A stretch of 6,581 bases of DNA, from positions 1 through 6,581 of the forward strand of contig PWMP01000217.1 in the NCBI GenBank assembly GCA_003558145.1, written 5' to 3'. The stretch is from Elusimicrobiota bacterium. GTDB lineage: Bacteria; CG03; SLGR01; PWQF01. Made by a program: the position numbers and the translations under genes. Below the pieces are notes generated by a model that worked only from the letters and a program-made list of their open reading frames with translations, did not search any database and was not told the DNA's origin. Shown here in pieces: positions 1 through 5,750 of the stretch (position 1 is its first letter; every line of letters begins with the position of its first letter).

Positions 1-192
1 AATCCTCAGAGCCTGTTTTTCATCATAGAGGTGAGAGCTTTTATTTTTGTCTTCCAGCATATTTATCCATTCCTCTCCGTTTTCTATGGTTTTAGTTTTA
101 TAGGCTTCCTTTATTACCGGGTTCTTTGATATATCAAGTGAATCAAAATATAATTTAGTTTTCTTCTCAATCAATGTTTCTCTATACTCTTT
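1..192 (-). pseudogene. C-terminal fragment of HI0074-type HEPN protein (nucleotidyltransferase substrate-binding), runs off left edge
   Basis: A minus-strand frame of 64 codons is open from just after an in-frame TAA at 195-193 to the window edge. It contains NPVIKEAYK, then NGEEWINMLEDKNKSSHLYDE at codons 38-58 (split here as NGEEWINMLED plus KNKSSHLYDE). This layout matches the C-terminal half of HI0074-like proteins (NTase_sub_bind, HEPN fold), where the family normally reads MLEDRN-x-x-SH-x-Y. These proteins pair with a small MNT nucleotidyltransferase, often as toxin-antitoxin modules. Family length is usually about 130-145 residues, so the N-terminal helices are missing; no homologous N-terminal half was found in any frame upstream. 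The usual Arg of the HEPN R-x4-H motif is Lys here (codon 49), with His at codon 54. A TTG start at 174-172 cannot be excluded. The rest of the gene, and any partner, lies left of the window. Family call is from motif memory, not a search. Confidence 0.6.
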
Positions 193-340
193 TTATATTC
201 TGTCTGACTTTCAACTCAAGTATCTTTTTCCAAATGCTATTTCCAAACATCCCGTTAATAAAAAGTATTTACAGCCTGTCTGCTGGCTCAGGATACTTAA
301 ATTATAACTCCGCGCCTTATGAGTTAATATCCTTAATCTT
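193..340. other. Degenerate spacer between the two remnants
   Basis: Together with 559-752 this makes the left 750 bases free of any intact gene. All three minus-strand frames are broken here; the longest is an unremarkable stop-free run ending at 211. A weak CAGC/GCTG inverted pair lies near 276-289 and has no following T tract on either strand, so it is not called a terminator. The spacer may hold further decayed coding sequence, but nothing recognisable was found. Confidence 0.4.
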
Positions 341-558
341 TTAAATAACCTCTCCTGCCCAGAGCTCTTTTAAAAACTGTTTCCAGTTTAATATCTCAAT
401 ATTATTTTTCAACCTTTTCTCTTTTTCACGGCATACAACAATAGAACGCCTTACTTTTTAAGAAATGTAGTTTTACCTGTCTTTCTTGCGCCCCATAAAA
501 AAGCGGACTGACGGGACGGAAGATTGATATTTAATTTTCTTTTAATATATTTTTGCAT
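341..558 (-). pseudogene. Collapsed DUF4143-type AAA ATPase: Walker A end joined to C-terminal end
   Basis: From ATG at 558 the frame reads MQKYIKRKL, then LPSRQSAFLWGARKTGKTTF, a P-loop start typical of DUF4143-type ATPases, and stops at TAA (453-451) after 35 codons. One frame over, starting at 451, 36 codons read through IVVCREKEK and IEILNWKQFLKELWAGEVI to TAA at 343-341. The latter resembles the usual end of the same family (a strand, then a W-x-x-F-L-x-x-L-W-x-G-x-I tail). An intact member is about 380-420 residues, so some 300 residues between the two ends are gone and the junction near 450-455 is out of frame. A GGAG sits 4 bases before the ATG, and a candidate promoter lies further up. 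The Walker A part is clear; assignment of the tail to the same former gene is by resemblance. It is not the same subfamily as the intact ATPase at 1331-2578, whose P-loop reads GSRQVGKT. Confidence 0.7.
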
Positions 559-752
559 ATCACTCCGCAATAGTATTACTAAAAGGGATTACGGTCTTAT
601 TTAGTTTTGCTGTCAACTGTTATTTTTAATGAACCCTCTTAGATATTACTCGTCATTAAGTTGCCTTTCTGTTAATCTATTTTCCCCTTCTTCAGATGTT
701 CTTTTGGATTCAGATTTATTACTCCGGAAATTTTTTAAATTACAATTCTTTT
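559..752. other. Intergenic region downstream of cysC, no gene recognised
   Basis: Between the cysC stop and the collapsed ATPase there are only short minus-strand open stretches, none with a convincing start, ribosome site or recognisable motif. The only supported element is the promoter candidate at 588-616. No rho-independent terminator is visible after cysC, so the end of the operon transcript is unclear. Confidence 0.4.
588..616 (-). promoter_or_regulatory. Candidate sigma-70-type promoter for the collapsed ATPase
   Basis: On the minus strand a perfect TTGACA (616-611) is followed after 17 bases by CGTAAT (593-588), which matches four of six positions of TATAAT. Predicted transcription would start near 581, leaving a leader of about 23 bases that includes the GGAG before the ATG at 558. 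Spacing and position are right for the remnant gene, but no experimental or comparative support is available. Confidence 0.4.
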
Positions 753-1289
753 TTATAGATACCCGTTCCACTGAAGGTAAACCATTACCCTGGCGCAGCT
801 CTCCTTCGGGGTTTCCCTGTCGGTATGTATTACTATTTCCGGCTCTCCCGGTATCTCGTAGGGATCCGATACCCCGGTGAAGTTTTCTATTTCACCCTTT
901 TTGGCCTTTTTATACATTCCTTTGACATCCCTCTTTTTACATTCCTCAATGGGGCAGTCCACGTAAACTTCTATATAATTGGTAACTTTTTCCCTTACCT
1001 GCCTGCGTATATCTTTGTAGGGGGAGACAAAAGTAGTAATGACTCCCACTCCGTTTCGGGATAGCATTTTGGAGACAAAAGAAATTCTTCTTATATTCTC
1101 GGCCCTGTCCTCCCTTGAGAACCCCAGGTCGGCAGAGAGAGACTGCCTGACAACATCCCCGTCCAGCCGCTCTATTTTTCTTCCCGTTTCTTTTACTTTT
1201 TCAGCCACCATATCGGCAACAGTGGTCTTACCCGAACAGGGAAGGCCGGTAAACCATAGGACAAACCCTTCTTTTATTTTATCTGTCAT
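753..1289 (-). CDS. cysC: Adenylylsulfate (APS) kinase
   Basis: CysC transfers the gamma-phosphate of ATP to adenosine 5'-phosphosulfate, giving PAPS, the donor for sulfotransferases; it is cytosolic. The 178-residue protein is full length for the family (about 175-200). Visible signatures are the P-loop GLPCSGKT (15-22), DGD (43-45), GFSREDRAENIRR (56-68) for APS binding, FVSPY (87-91), and the lid segment from KGMYKKAKKGEIENFTGV (123-140) to DPYE (142-145). There is no fused ATP sulfurylase domain. The ATG at 1289 gives the usual short N-terminus before WFTGL, and AAGGGA lies about 9 bases upstream. The gene follows the ATPase gene by 41 bases, but the flanking repeat shows that it once followed the permease gene by a single base. 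With the permease and the sulfotransferase in the same operon, a role in PAPS supply for glycan sulfation is more likely than one in cysteine synthesis, which is inference. Confidence 0.95.
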   Translation of the reverse strand: MTDKIKEGFVLWFTGLPCSGKTTVADMVAEKVKETGRKIERLDGDVVRQSLSADLGFSREDRAENIRRISFVSKMLSRNGVGVITTFVSPYKDIRRQVREKVTNYIEVYVDCPIEECKKRDVKGMYKKAKKGEIENFTGVSDPYEIPGEPEIVIHTDRETPKESCARVMVYLQWNGYL

Positions 1290-1326
1290 TTTATAAAATT
1301 CCCTTTTTGTTAATAAGGTACGTCAT
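1242..1326 (-). repeat. Direct repeat copy A (permease 3' end / cysC 5' end)
   Basis: This 85-bp segment matches 2645-2729 at 77 of 85 positions by hand alignment with no gaps (constant offset 1403). It covers the first 16 codons of intact cysC, one spacer base, and a 12-codon tail of the permease gene including its stop. Identity is uneven: 47 of 48 in the cysC part and 29 of 36 in the permease part. Beyond 1326 the copies diverge, a few bases before the ATPase stop; beyond 1242 the sequence continues as cysC. Confidence 0.92.
1291..1326 (-). pseudogene. Permease C-terminal tail remnant in front of cysC
   Basis: Read in the permease frame this stretch gives MTYLINKKGIL followed by TAA, against MTYIINRAGFL and TAA at the real end of the permease gene (2694-2729). 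Eight of eleven residues agree (M, T, Y, I, N, G, L identical plus Leu/Ile and Phe/Ile type swaps elsewhere; exact identities are seven). It sits directly after the ATPase stop codon and ends one base before the cysC ATG, just like the genuine permease end relative to the cysC stub. Its present use can only be as the leader carrying the cysC ribosome site. Confidence 0.85.
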
Positions 1327-1330
1327 TAAA

Positions 1331-2578
1331 CTAAGATTTTAAAATTTTGTTATATAAATCCCAGGGATATATAATTTCAGCTATGTCGGATTCCTGGCTT
1401 TTCTTCAGGCAGCAGAAAAATTCCTTCTTTGTATTATATTTTTTCTTAAAATATTTCAGTGAAGTCAAATTTTTCCTTAAAAACCCTGATTTTACTTCTA
1501 TTGGGGTTATTTTTTTATCCACCGGATAATTTATTATAAAATCTACTTCTTTCCCGTCAGCAGTCCGCCAAAAATTTATATTATCAATATCTATATTTTT
1601 TCTTAAAATGGTAAAGACCGCATTTTCCAGAAGCTTTCCTGAGATTTTCCCTGAAAAACTCTTATTTAATAATATATTTAAAAGTCCGGTATCTTCCAAA
1701 AATATCTTTGGCATTTTAGTCAGTTCGTTTCGGATATTTTTATGAAAAGGAGTAATTTTTTTGATTATATATGTAGCTTCCATAATAAAAAGATATTCAT
1801 AAACTGTCTGTTTTGCAATACCAACTGTATTTGATAACTCATTTATATTAACTAAACCTCCTGATTGGGAAGCTATAATTTGTAACAAATTGTTAAATTT
1901 AGCCGTATCCCGAATATTTGTAATATCGCGGATATCTTTTTTTATGTAGGTATTTATTATCTGCTTTAATTTCTTTTCTTTTTTCTCTATTGCCATCTCC
2001 TGTACAATAGCCGGATACCCCCCGTATAATACATATTCTTTAAAAAGAGGCTCCAACTCCTTTTCTACAGTATCCAGCGGTTTATATAAATCAAAAGTTT
2101 CTTCTTTAAAAGTAAGAAATTCCTCAAAATCCAGGGTAAACAGCTCAAAATTCACTGTTCGGCCGACAAGGCTGTCCTTAAATTTTTTCTTAATTAAAAA
2201 ACTGGAAGAACCGCTTACAATAAGTTTTACCTTATCTTTATATATATCGTGAAACAACTTTAAGAAAGAGGAAGGATTCTCCAAGTACTGTACTTCATCT
2301 ATCAGAAGATATATTCTTTTTTCGGAATCCGCTCCTTTAGCCTGCATATACCTCATCACTTTATCCGGCCCGTCATTACACAAGTCAAGCAGAGCAAAAT
2401 CTTCAAGATCAAAATAAAAGATATTATTATCGGAAACTTCTTCTTTTAATTTATTTTCTATTAAATAATGAAGAAGACAGGTTTTTCCAACCTGGCGGGA
2501 ACCATGAATGGCAATAATTTCAGTATCAGATATATACTTATATATTTCGCTAATTATTTTTCTATGGTATATTCTCAT
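1331..2578 (-). CDS. AAA-type ATPase with C-terminal DUF4143 nuclease-like domain
   Basis: The 415-residue protein has Walker A GSRQVGKT (26-33), Walker B with IYLLIDEVQYL (89-99), a sensor-like LIVSGSSS (119-126) and LVGRT (138-142). A middle winged-helix-like stretch (NINELSNTVGIAKQTVYEY) precedes the DUF4143 region, which ends in EVDF (D346) and IEVKSG (E361, K363), a D...E-x-K arrangement like PD-(D/E)XK nucleases. Length and order are normal for the AAA_14/DUF4143 family. Members are common, scattered, strain-variable genes; their cellular role is not well established, although links to defence, toxin-like systems and mobile DNA have been proposed. The gene is more AT-rich than the permease and cysC around it and separates two genes that were once adjacent, both signs of acquisition. 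No Shine-Dalgarno sequence is evident before the ATG at 2578. A functional part in polysaccharide synthesis is unlikely. Confidence 0.9.
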   Translation of the reverse strand: MRIYHRKIISEIYKYISDTEIIAIHGSRQVGKTCLLHYLIENKLKEEVSDNNIFYFDLEDFALLDLCNDGPDKVMRYMQAKGADSEKRIYLLIDEVQYLENPSSFLKLFHDIYKDKVKLIVSGSSSFLIKKKFKDSLVGRTVNFELFTLDFEEFLTFKEETFDLYKPLDTVEKELEPLFKEYVLYGGYPAIVQEMAIEKKEKKLKQIINTYIKKDIRDITNIRDTAKFNNLLQIIASQSGGLVNINELSNTVGIAKQTVYEYLFIMEATYIIKKITPFHKNIRNELTKMPKIFLEDTGLLNILLNKSFSGKISGKLLENAVFTILRKNIDIDNINFWRTADGKEVDFIINYPVDKKITPIEVKSGFLRKNLTSLKYFKKKYNTKKEFFCCLKKSQESDIAEIIYPWDLYNKILKS

Positions 2579-2592
2579 AATTCGTTAACTGA

Positions 2593-2621
2593 AACTTACT
2601 AAATATTTAATATTAAGTCAA
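2593..2621 (-). promoter_or_regulatory. Weak candidate promoter for the ATPase gene
   Basis: TTGACT (2621-2616) is followed after 17 bases by TAAGTT (2598-2593), which matches TATAAT at only three positions. The surrounding AT-rich 66 bases between the cysC stub and the ATPase start have no counterpart elsewhere in the window, so they probably arrived with the ATPase gene. If used, the leader would be only about 8 bases, consistent with the lack of a ribosome site. Confidence 0.25.
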
Positions 2622-2641
2622 CTACACATCAATATTTATTA

Positions 2642-2692
2642 CTAAAGGCCGGTAAACCATAGGACAAACCCTTCTTTTATTTTCTCTGTCAT
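2642..2692 (-). pseudogene. 16-codon cysC stub after the permease gene
   Basis: Starting one base after the permease stop, an ATG opens MTEKIKEGFVLWFTGL and then hits TAG at 2644-2642. This equals the first 16 residues of intact CysC except Glu for Asp at position 3. The homology stops exactly where the intact gene would continue into the P-loop (PCSGKT). It marks the original position of cysC, and its start is set as for a coupled gene, so a 16-residue peptide might still be translated, with no expected APS kinase activity. Confidence 0.9.
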
Positions 2693-2729
2693 TTTATAAA
2701 AATCCCGCTCTGTTAATAATATAGGTCAT
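2645..2729 (-). repeat. Direct repeat copy B (permease 3' end / cysC 5' end)
   Basis: This is the partner of 1242-1326. Here the permease part is the live end of the gene and the cysC part is the dead stub, the reverse of copy A. Together the two copies bracket an insert of about 1.3 kb that carries only the ATPase gene and its AT-rich upstream leader. Confidence 0.92.
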
Positions 2730-3650
2730 CAGCAACGCTATTGTAAATCCTAATATAGGAGACATTATCCATATTGCAAACGACCTTTTAATAATTTTTC
2801 TTCCCAGTTTTCTCATACCCCTTCCCTTCTGGGCCACCCCGAAACCGAATATGGCAAAAGAGTTGAGCTGAACCAGCGACTGGGGCAGGCCTATTACGGA
2901 TGCTGATATAAGAAGGGTGGCCGAGACAAGGCTTACAAGACTGGCAGAGACAAGGTCCAGTTTAGTCACTCTTTTGCCGATAGATTCAATATTTCCTTTA
3001 CCCAGGGCAAACCCGCCTATGCCGAAAAAGGGGGCCAGCATAAATGTAGCCGCCTTGCTTGTCATAACACCGGCGCCCGAAAGAACCCCGGATGCGTTGG
3101 CAACGTTATTGGAGCCTATGCTGAAGGCTGTATAGCAGCTTGTAGCTATATCCCAGTACTTAATAGCCTTGTTGTCCCAGTGGCTTATCTTGGGGTAAAG
3201 GTACCTGCCGGCAATATAAGTAAGGATAAAGGCTGATACCGGAAGAATAAGCCACATGGGGATTAACCTTTTAAATATGCCCCATTTGACAGCGCCGTGA
3301 TAAAAACCGTAGCCTACTATACTGAATACCGTTATCTGGCTTGTTGAGGCTGGGATTTTAAAAAGGTTTGAGAGTAAAAGAGATATCGTGGTGGCTGTGA
3401 ATATAATGATGCCGGCGCTGACGGTCATAAGATCTTCGCCTATAAGCCCCCTGCTTATAACCGCCACTACCCTGGAACCCAACAAGTATGCCCCAAGGAG
3501 GACAAAGACGGCAAAGAGAATCGAAGCCGATTTCTTTGAAACCACCCCCGCCCCGTACTCGGCGGAGAAAGTGGGAGCTATACCAGAGCCGCCCATATTG
3601 GTGGCAAAGAGTATTGCCAGCAGAACTATAAATATATCTGTTGGATTCAT
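2694..3650 (-). CDS. PiT-superfamily anion permease, probably a CysP-type sulfate permease
   Basis: This 318-residue polytopic inner-membrane protein has about ten hydrophobic segments and the inverted-repeat layout of the PiT (PHO4) superfamily. The first half has FATNMGGSGIAP (15-26) and PASTSQ (100-105); the second has GSNNVANASG (179-188) and GLPQSLVQ (254-261). The first signature lacks the GAND of phosphate carriers and instead looks like the N-terminus of Bacillus subtilis CysP, a PiT-family sulfate permease (FAMNIGASG, from memory). Placement next to the ancestral cysC position, with a one-base gap, supports sulfate as substrate. Phosphate remains possible. The ATG at 3650 overlaps the stop of the upstream LicD gene by 4 bases (ATGA), suggesting translational coupling. 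Length is near that of CysP (about 350) and shorter than many phosphate PiTs, and no large cytosolic loop is present. Confidence 0.85.
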   Translation of the reverse strand: MNPTDIFIVLLAILFATNMGGSGIAPTFSAEYGAGVVSKKSASILFAVFVLLGAYLLGSRVVAVISRGLIGEDLMTVSAGIIIFTATTISLLLSNLFKIPASTSQITVFSIVGYGFYHGAVKWGIFKRLIPMWLILPVSAFILTYIAGRYLYPKISHWDNKAIKYWDIATSCYTAFSIGSNNVANASGVLSGAGVMTSKAATFMLAPFFGIGGFALGKGNIESIGKRVTKLDLVSASLVSLVSATLLISASVIGLPQSLVQLNSFAIFGFGVAQKGRGMRKLGRKIIKRSFAIWIMSPILGFTIALLMTYIINRAGFL

Positions 3651-4261
3651 TTTTTAAAAATATTTTTCAGTTTTTTAAAATACCTTCTTTTCTGCCAGTA
3701 AAAGTCAGGGGATCTGTACTCTTCCTTAACTGCTGTTCTCTTGCGTGTTTGCCAGTCTCCATAGCGATGGGTAAGAAATTCTTCAATAGGGCCAAGGCAG
3801 GGAAAGACTTCTTCGTAAAAAGTAATATGTGTTGATTCCTTAAAGAATTTATTTTTCATTTTCTTGTGACGGCGGAGCCTTAGTTTGCCTTTTTTATACC
3901 AGGCTATGAGTTCGTAACTGGTGCCATATTTTTTAAATTTCAGTTTCCAGTTCTTTTTTTTAGTCCGAGCGCCTTCTAATTCAAAACCTGTTTTTAAAAA
4001 TTCTGATTTAATTGCCTCTAATTTTCTTTTTACATCTTCATATCTAAAATCAACTTCAACATCCCAATCCCAAGGGACAAAGTCATTCTCACGATATGCT
4101 CCCAGCAGAGTTCCTCCGCCCAAATAAAATGGAATGTTCAAGTCATCTAATATTTTTTTTGCTTCTTTCAGGCCATGCGCATGTTTTATGCGCTCATCCC
4201 GGGAGCGTATTCTCAACTGGTTTTCGTTATGTTTTTTTGAGTGTTTCTTTACAGTCATCAT
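3647..4261 (-). CDS. LicD-family phosphotransferase, second of tandem pair
   Basis: LicD proteins move a phospho-substituent such as phosphocholine from a CDP-activated donor to a glycan; the related fukutin group moves ribitol phosphate. The nucleotidyltransferase-fold core is clear in GGGTLLGAYRENDFVPWDWD (48-67), where D65 and D67 form the D-x-D pair. The C-terminal YGDW (167-170) follows the family pattern. The protein is 204 residues, very basic (many Lys/Arg at both ends), with no signal peptide or membrane segment, so it is probably cytosolic and possibly membrane-associated through charge. Where the neighbour has EIDIF with a third acidic residue, this protein has YELIAW (116-121), so the metal site may differ. 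The start overlaps the preceding stop by ATGA (4261-4258); a second ATG follows at once. Donor and acceptor cannot be told from sequence, and no choline or ribitol genes are in view. Confidence 0.85.
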   Translation of the reverse strand: MMTVKKHSKKHNENQLRIRSRDERIKHAHGLKEAKKILDDLNIPFYLGGGTLLGAYRENDFVPWDWDVEVDFRYEDVKRKLEAIKSEFLKTGFELEGARTKKKNWKLKFKKYGTSYELIAWYKKGKLRLRRHKKMKNKFFKESTHITFYEEVFPCLGPIEEFLTHRYGDWQTRKRTAVKEEYRSPDFYWQKRRYFKKLKNIFKK

Positions 4262-4938
4262 TTAAATCTTTTTTTTATTTTAAAACCAAGTGTTTTTACT
4301 ATCAGCATATCGCACATTTTGGCAATTTTACGGGGCCATTTTAGTGTATAGTATATCAACCCTTTTTTCTTTTTCTTATGTCTGTTTGGCGAAAAACTAT
4401 CTGTCAGGTATGTTTTTTTGCTTCTGGAGCTTTGATGCGGGTTTTGCCAGTCGCCGTAGCGCCAGGCCAGGAAATCCTGTACCGGAGAAGGGACAAGAAA
4501 CCTGATGCCTTTAAATGTTATTTCAGCCGGGTTCTGAAAGAAGGAAGCAGGTATTCTCATCTCGCTTTTGTTCCATATTTTGTGGCAGCGCCGGAACAAA
4601 TCCTTTTCCTGTTTAAATTCGAATATATCTATTTCAACTGTTGAATGAACTTCTATCCGGGGCGGGCCGGAAAGAGAAAACTGGCTTATTCTATAGCCGT
4701 CCTTCTGTATCTCCCTCATAAACTTTTTGCGCTTGAAGTTAGTGGTATGAACCATATACTCCACATCCCAGTCCCAGGGTATAAAATCATTATCGCGAAC
4801 CGCTCCCAGCAGCGTTCCGCCGGAAAGATAGACATCAGCCCCGGCATCTTCAAGGCGTTTTTTAACATAAGCCATATCGGCAACAAGTTTGTCTATTGCT
4901 TCCCTGTTTATTTTTGAAAAAGAAGGTTTTTTATTCAT
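4258..4938 (-). CDS. LicD-family phosphotransferase, first of tandem pair
   Basis: This 226-residue relative of the next gene carries SGGTLLGAVRDNDFIPWDWD (39-58), with D56 and D58 as the likely metal-binding pair, a third acidic position in VEIDIF (101-106, D104), and the family's C-terminal VPSPVQDFLAWRYGDWQNP (149-167). The set matches an intact LicD/fukutin-type nucleotidyltransferase fold. A Lys-rich tail follows. It is predicted cytosolic and would add a phospho-linked substituent to a sugar of the surface polymer. The ATG at 4938 lies 8 bases after the wzz-like stop with no strong ribosome site, so coupling to upstream translation is likely. It shares the core and C-terminal motifs with its neighbour, but the sequences between them differ widely, so the pair is an old duplication or two independent recruits rather than a recent copy. 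Confidence 0.88.
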   Translation of the reverse strand: MNKKPSFSKINREAIDKLVADMAYVKKRLEDAGADVYLSGGTLLGAVRDNDFIPWDWDVEYMVHTTNFKRKKFMREIQKDGYRISQFSLSGPPRIEVHSTVEIDIFEFKQEKDLFRRCHKIWNKSEMRIPASFFQNPAEITFKGIRFLVPSPVQDFLAWRYGDWQNPHQSSRSKKTYLTDSFSPNRHKKKKKGLIYYTLKWPRKIAKMCDMLIVKTLGFKIKKRFK

Positions 4939-4946
4939 TTAACTTA

Positions 4947-5732
4947 TTATTCTCTGTTTTTAGGTCCTTCATATATTAAAACAAGGACTACTGCCGCAAA
5001 AAATGAAAGGACCGCTGTAAGGATAATATTCCTTAGCAGGGGCCGATGGGTTTGCTTTGCCTGAGAGACTGCAACGGGAGTATTAAGCTGCCCGGCAAAA
5101 TGGTCAACTTCTATCCTTATATAGCTAAGTTTTACTTTTTCTTTGGCTATTTCATCCTCAAAGGCACGGTAAAACGGATGCATTTCAAGAACAACTGACG
5201 CGTACTGCTTAACTCCGTCCCTGTAATATTCTAAAGCTGACGGCTTAATTTCCCGATACTCTCTGTATTTGGGGTAATTTTCAAGTTCCTTTTTCATTGC
5301 CTGGATTTTATTTTTAATATTTTCAATTTTTTCTTTTTCCAGGTTAATGTAAACCTGCGGATAACTTTCGGCCCACAGCCGTGCCGTATCAACCGCGGTA
5401 GACGGATCAGGAGACACAACTGAAAAAATAAGTGCCTGTTCCAGGTTGTTGACTTCTGCTTTGAATTTTGAGCTGTCTACTGCTTTGTCGCCGGCTTTTT
5501 GCCTTATTTCATCCATTACTACGGTCGAGGACATAAAGTCCTCATACCCTCTTGCGTCCCACATTATTTTAAGTGTAGCTGTTGCGGTATAGGTGGGCGG
5601 CCTGAAGGCCGTAAAAAGCGCTGTCGCTACGGCGCATATGGCCACAAACAGGATTATAAATAGTTTTCTTTTTTTCAGGCTGCGGAGAACCTCCCTTAAA
5701 TCAATTTCGTCATTTTTAATTATTTCGTTCAT
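4947..5732 (-). CDS. Wzz-type polysaccharide chain-length determinant
   Basis: The protein belongs to the polysaccharide co-polymerase group, inner-membrane proteins that set the length of O-antigen, capsule or exopolysaccharide chains made by Wzy-type polymerases. The 261 residues start with an IDLREVLRSLKKRK segment, a first membrane helix at about 24-43, the typical FRPPTYTATATLKI after it (43-56), a periplasmic region of about 190 residues with heptad-like charged helices (about 125-225), and a second membrane helix at about 235-254. Only seven residues follow, so there is no fused BY-kinase domain. The periplasmic part is shorter than in classical Wzz proteins (about 325-370 residues in total), which suggests a compact class. 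A clear ribosome site precedes the start, the only strong one in the operon, so this gene may begin independent translation after the sulfotransferase. Confidence 0.88.
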   Translation of the reverse strand: MNEIIKNDEIDLREVLRSLKKRKLFIILFVAICAVATALFTAFRPPTYTATATLKIMWDARGYEDFMSSTVVMDEIRQKAGDKAVDSSKFKAEVNNLEQALIFSVVSPDPSTAVDTARLWAESYPQVYINLEKEKIENIKNKIQAMKKELENYPKYREYREIKPSALEYYRDGVKQYASVVLEMHPFYRAFEDEIAKEKVKLSYIRIEVDHFAGQLNTPVAVSQAKQTHRPLLRNIILTAVLSFFAAVVLVLIYEGPKNRE

Positions 5733-5740
5733 TTTTTATA

Positions 5741-5746
5741 CTCCTT
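5741..5746 (-). promoter_or_regulatory. Ribosome binding site of the wzz-like gene
   Basis: AAGGAG on the minus strand, 8 bases before the ATG at 5732, is a near-ideal Shine-Dalgarno sequence. It fixes the wzz-like start and stands out because the other operon genes rely on stop-start overlaps or very short gaps. Confidence 0.8.
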
Positions 5747-5750
5747 TTAT

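Noticed and set aside
276..289. A short CAGC/GCTG hairpin as a terminator.
   Set aside because: The stem has only four base pairs and is not followed by a T tract on either strand.
211..375. A stop-free minus-strand run of about 55 codons overlapping the end of the collapsed ATPase.
   Set aside because: It runs out of frame under the recognisable ATPase tail and shows no family motif, so it is probably chance.
560..619. A 19-codon minus-strand stretch whose TGA ends one base before the ATG of the collapsed ATPase, looking like the end of a coupled upstream gene.
   Set aside because: An in-frame TAA comes directly before it, it overlaps the promoter candidate, and there is no start codon or family resemblance.
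646..750. A stop-free minus-strand run after cysC ending in TERQLNDE.
   Set aside because: No start or ribosome site, strongly charged low-complexity composition, and no recognised relative; the competing frame has an equally long run.
629..1296. Three plus-strand open frames (629-880, 825-1064, 1039-1296) across and beside cysC.
   Set aside because: They lie antisense to the well-supported cysC or in low-complexity sequence beside it, lack ribosome sites and have no recognisable motif.
1242..2729. Reading the flanking repeats as ends of an insertion sequence or as attachment sites.
   Set aside because: There is no transposase or integrase, no terminal inverted repeats, and the repeat is made of host coding sequence with 8 mismatches, which suits a duplicated operon junction better.
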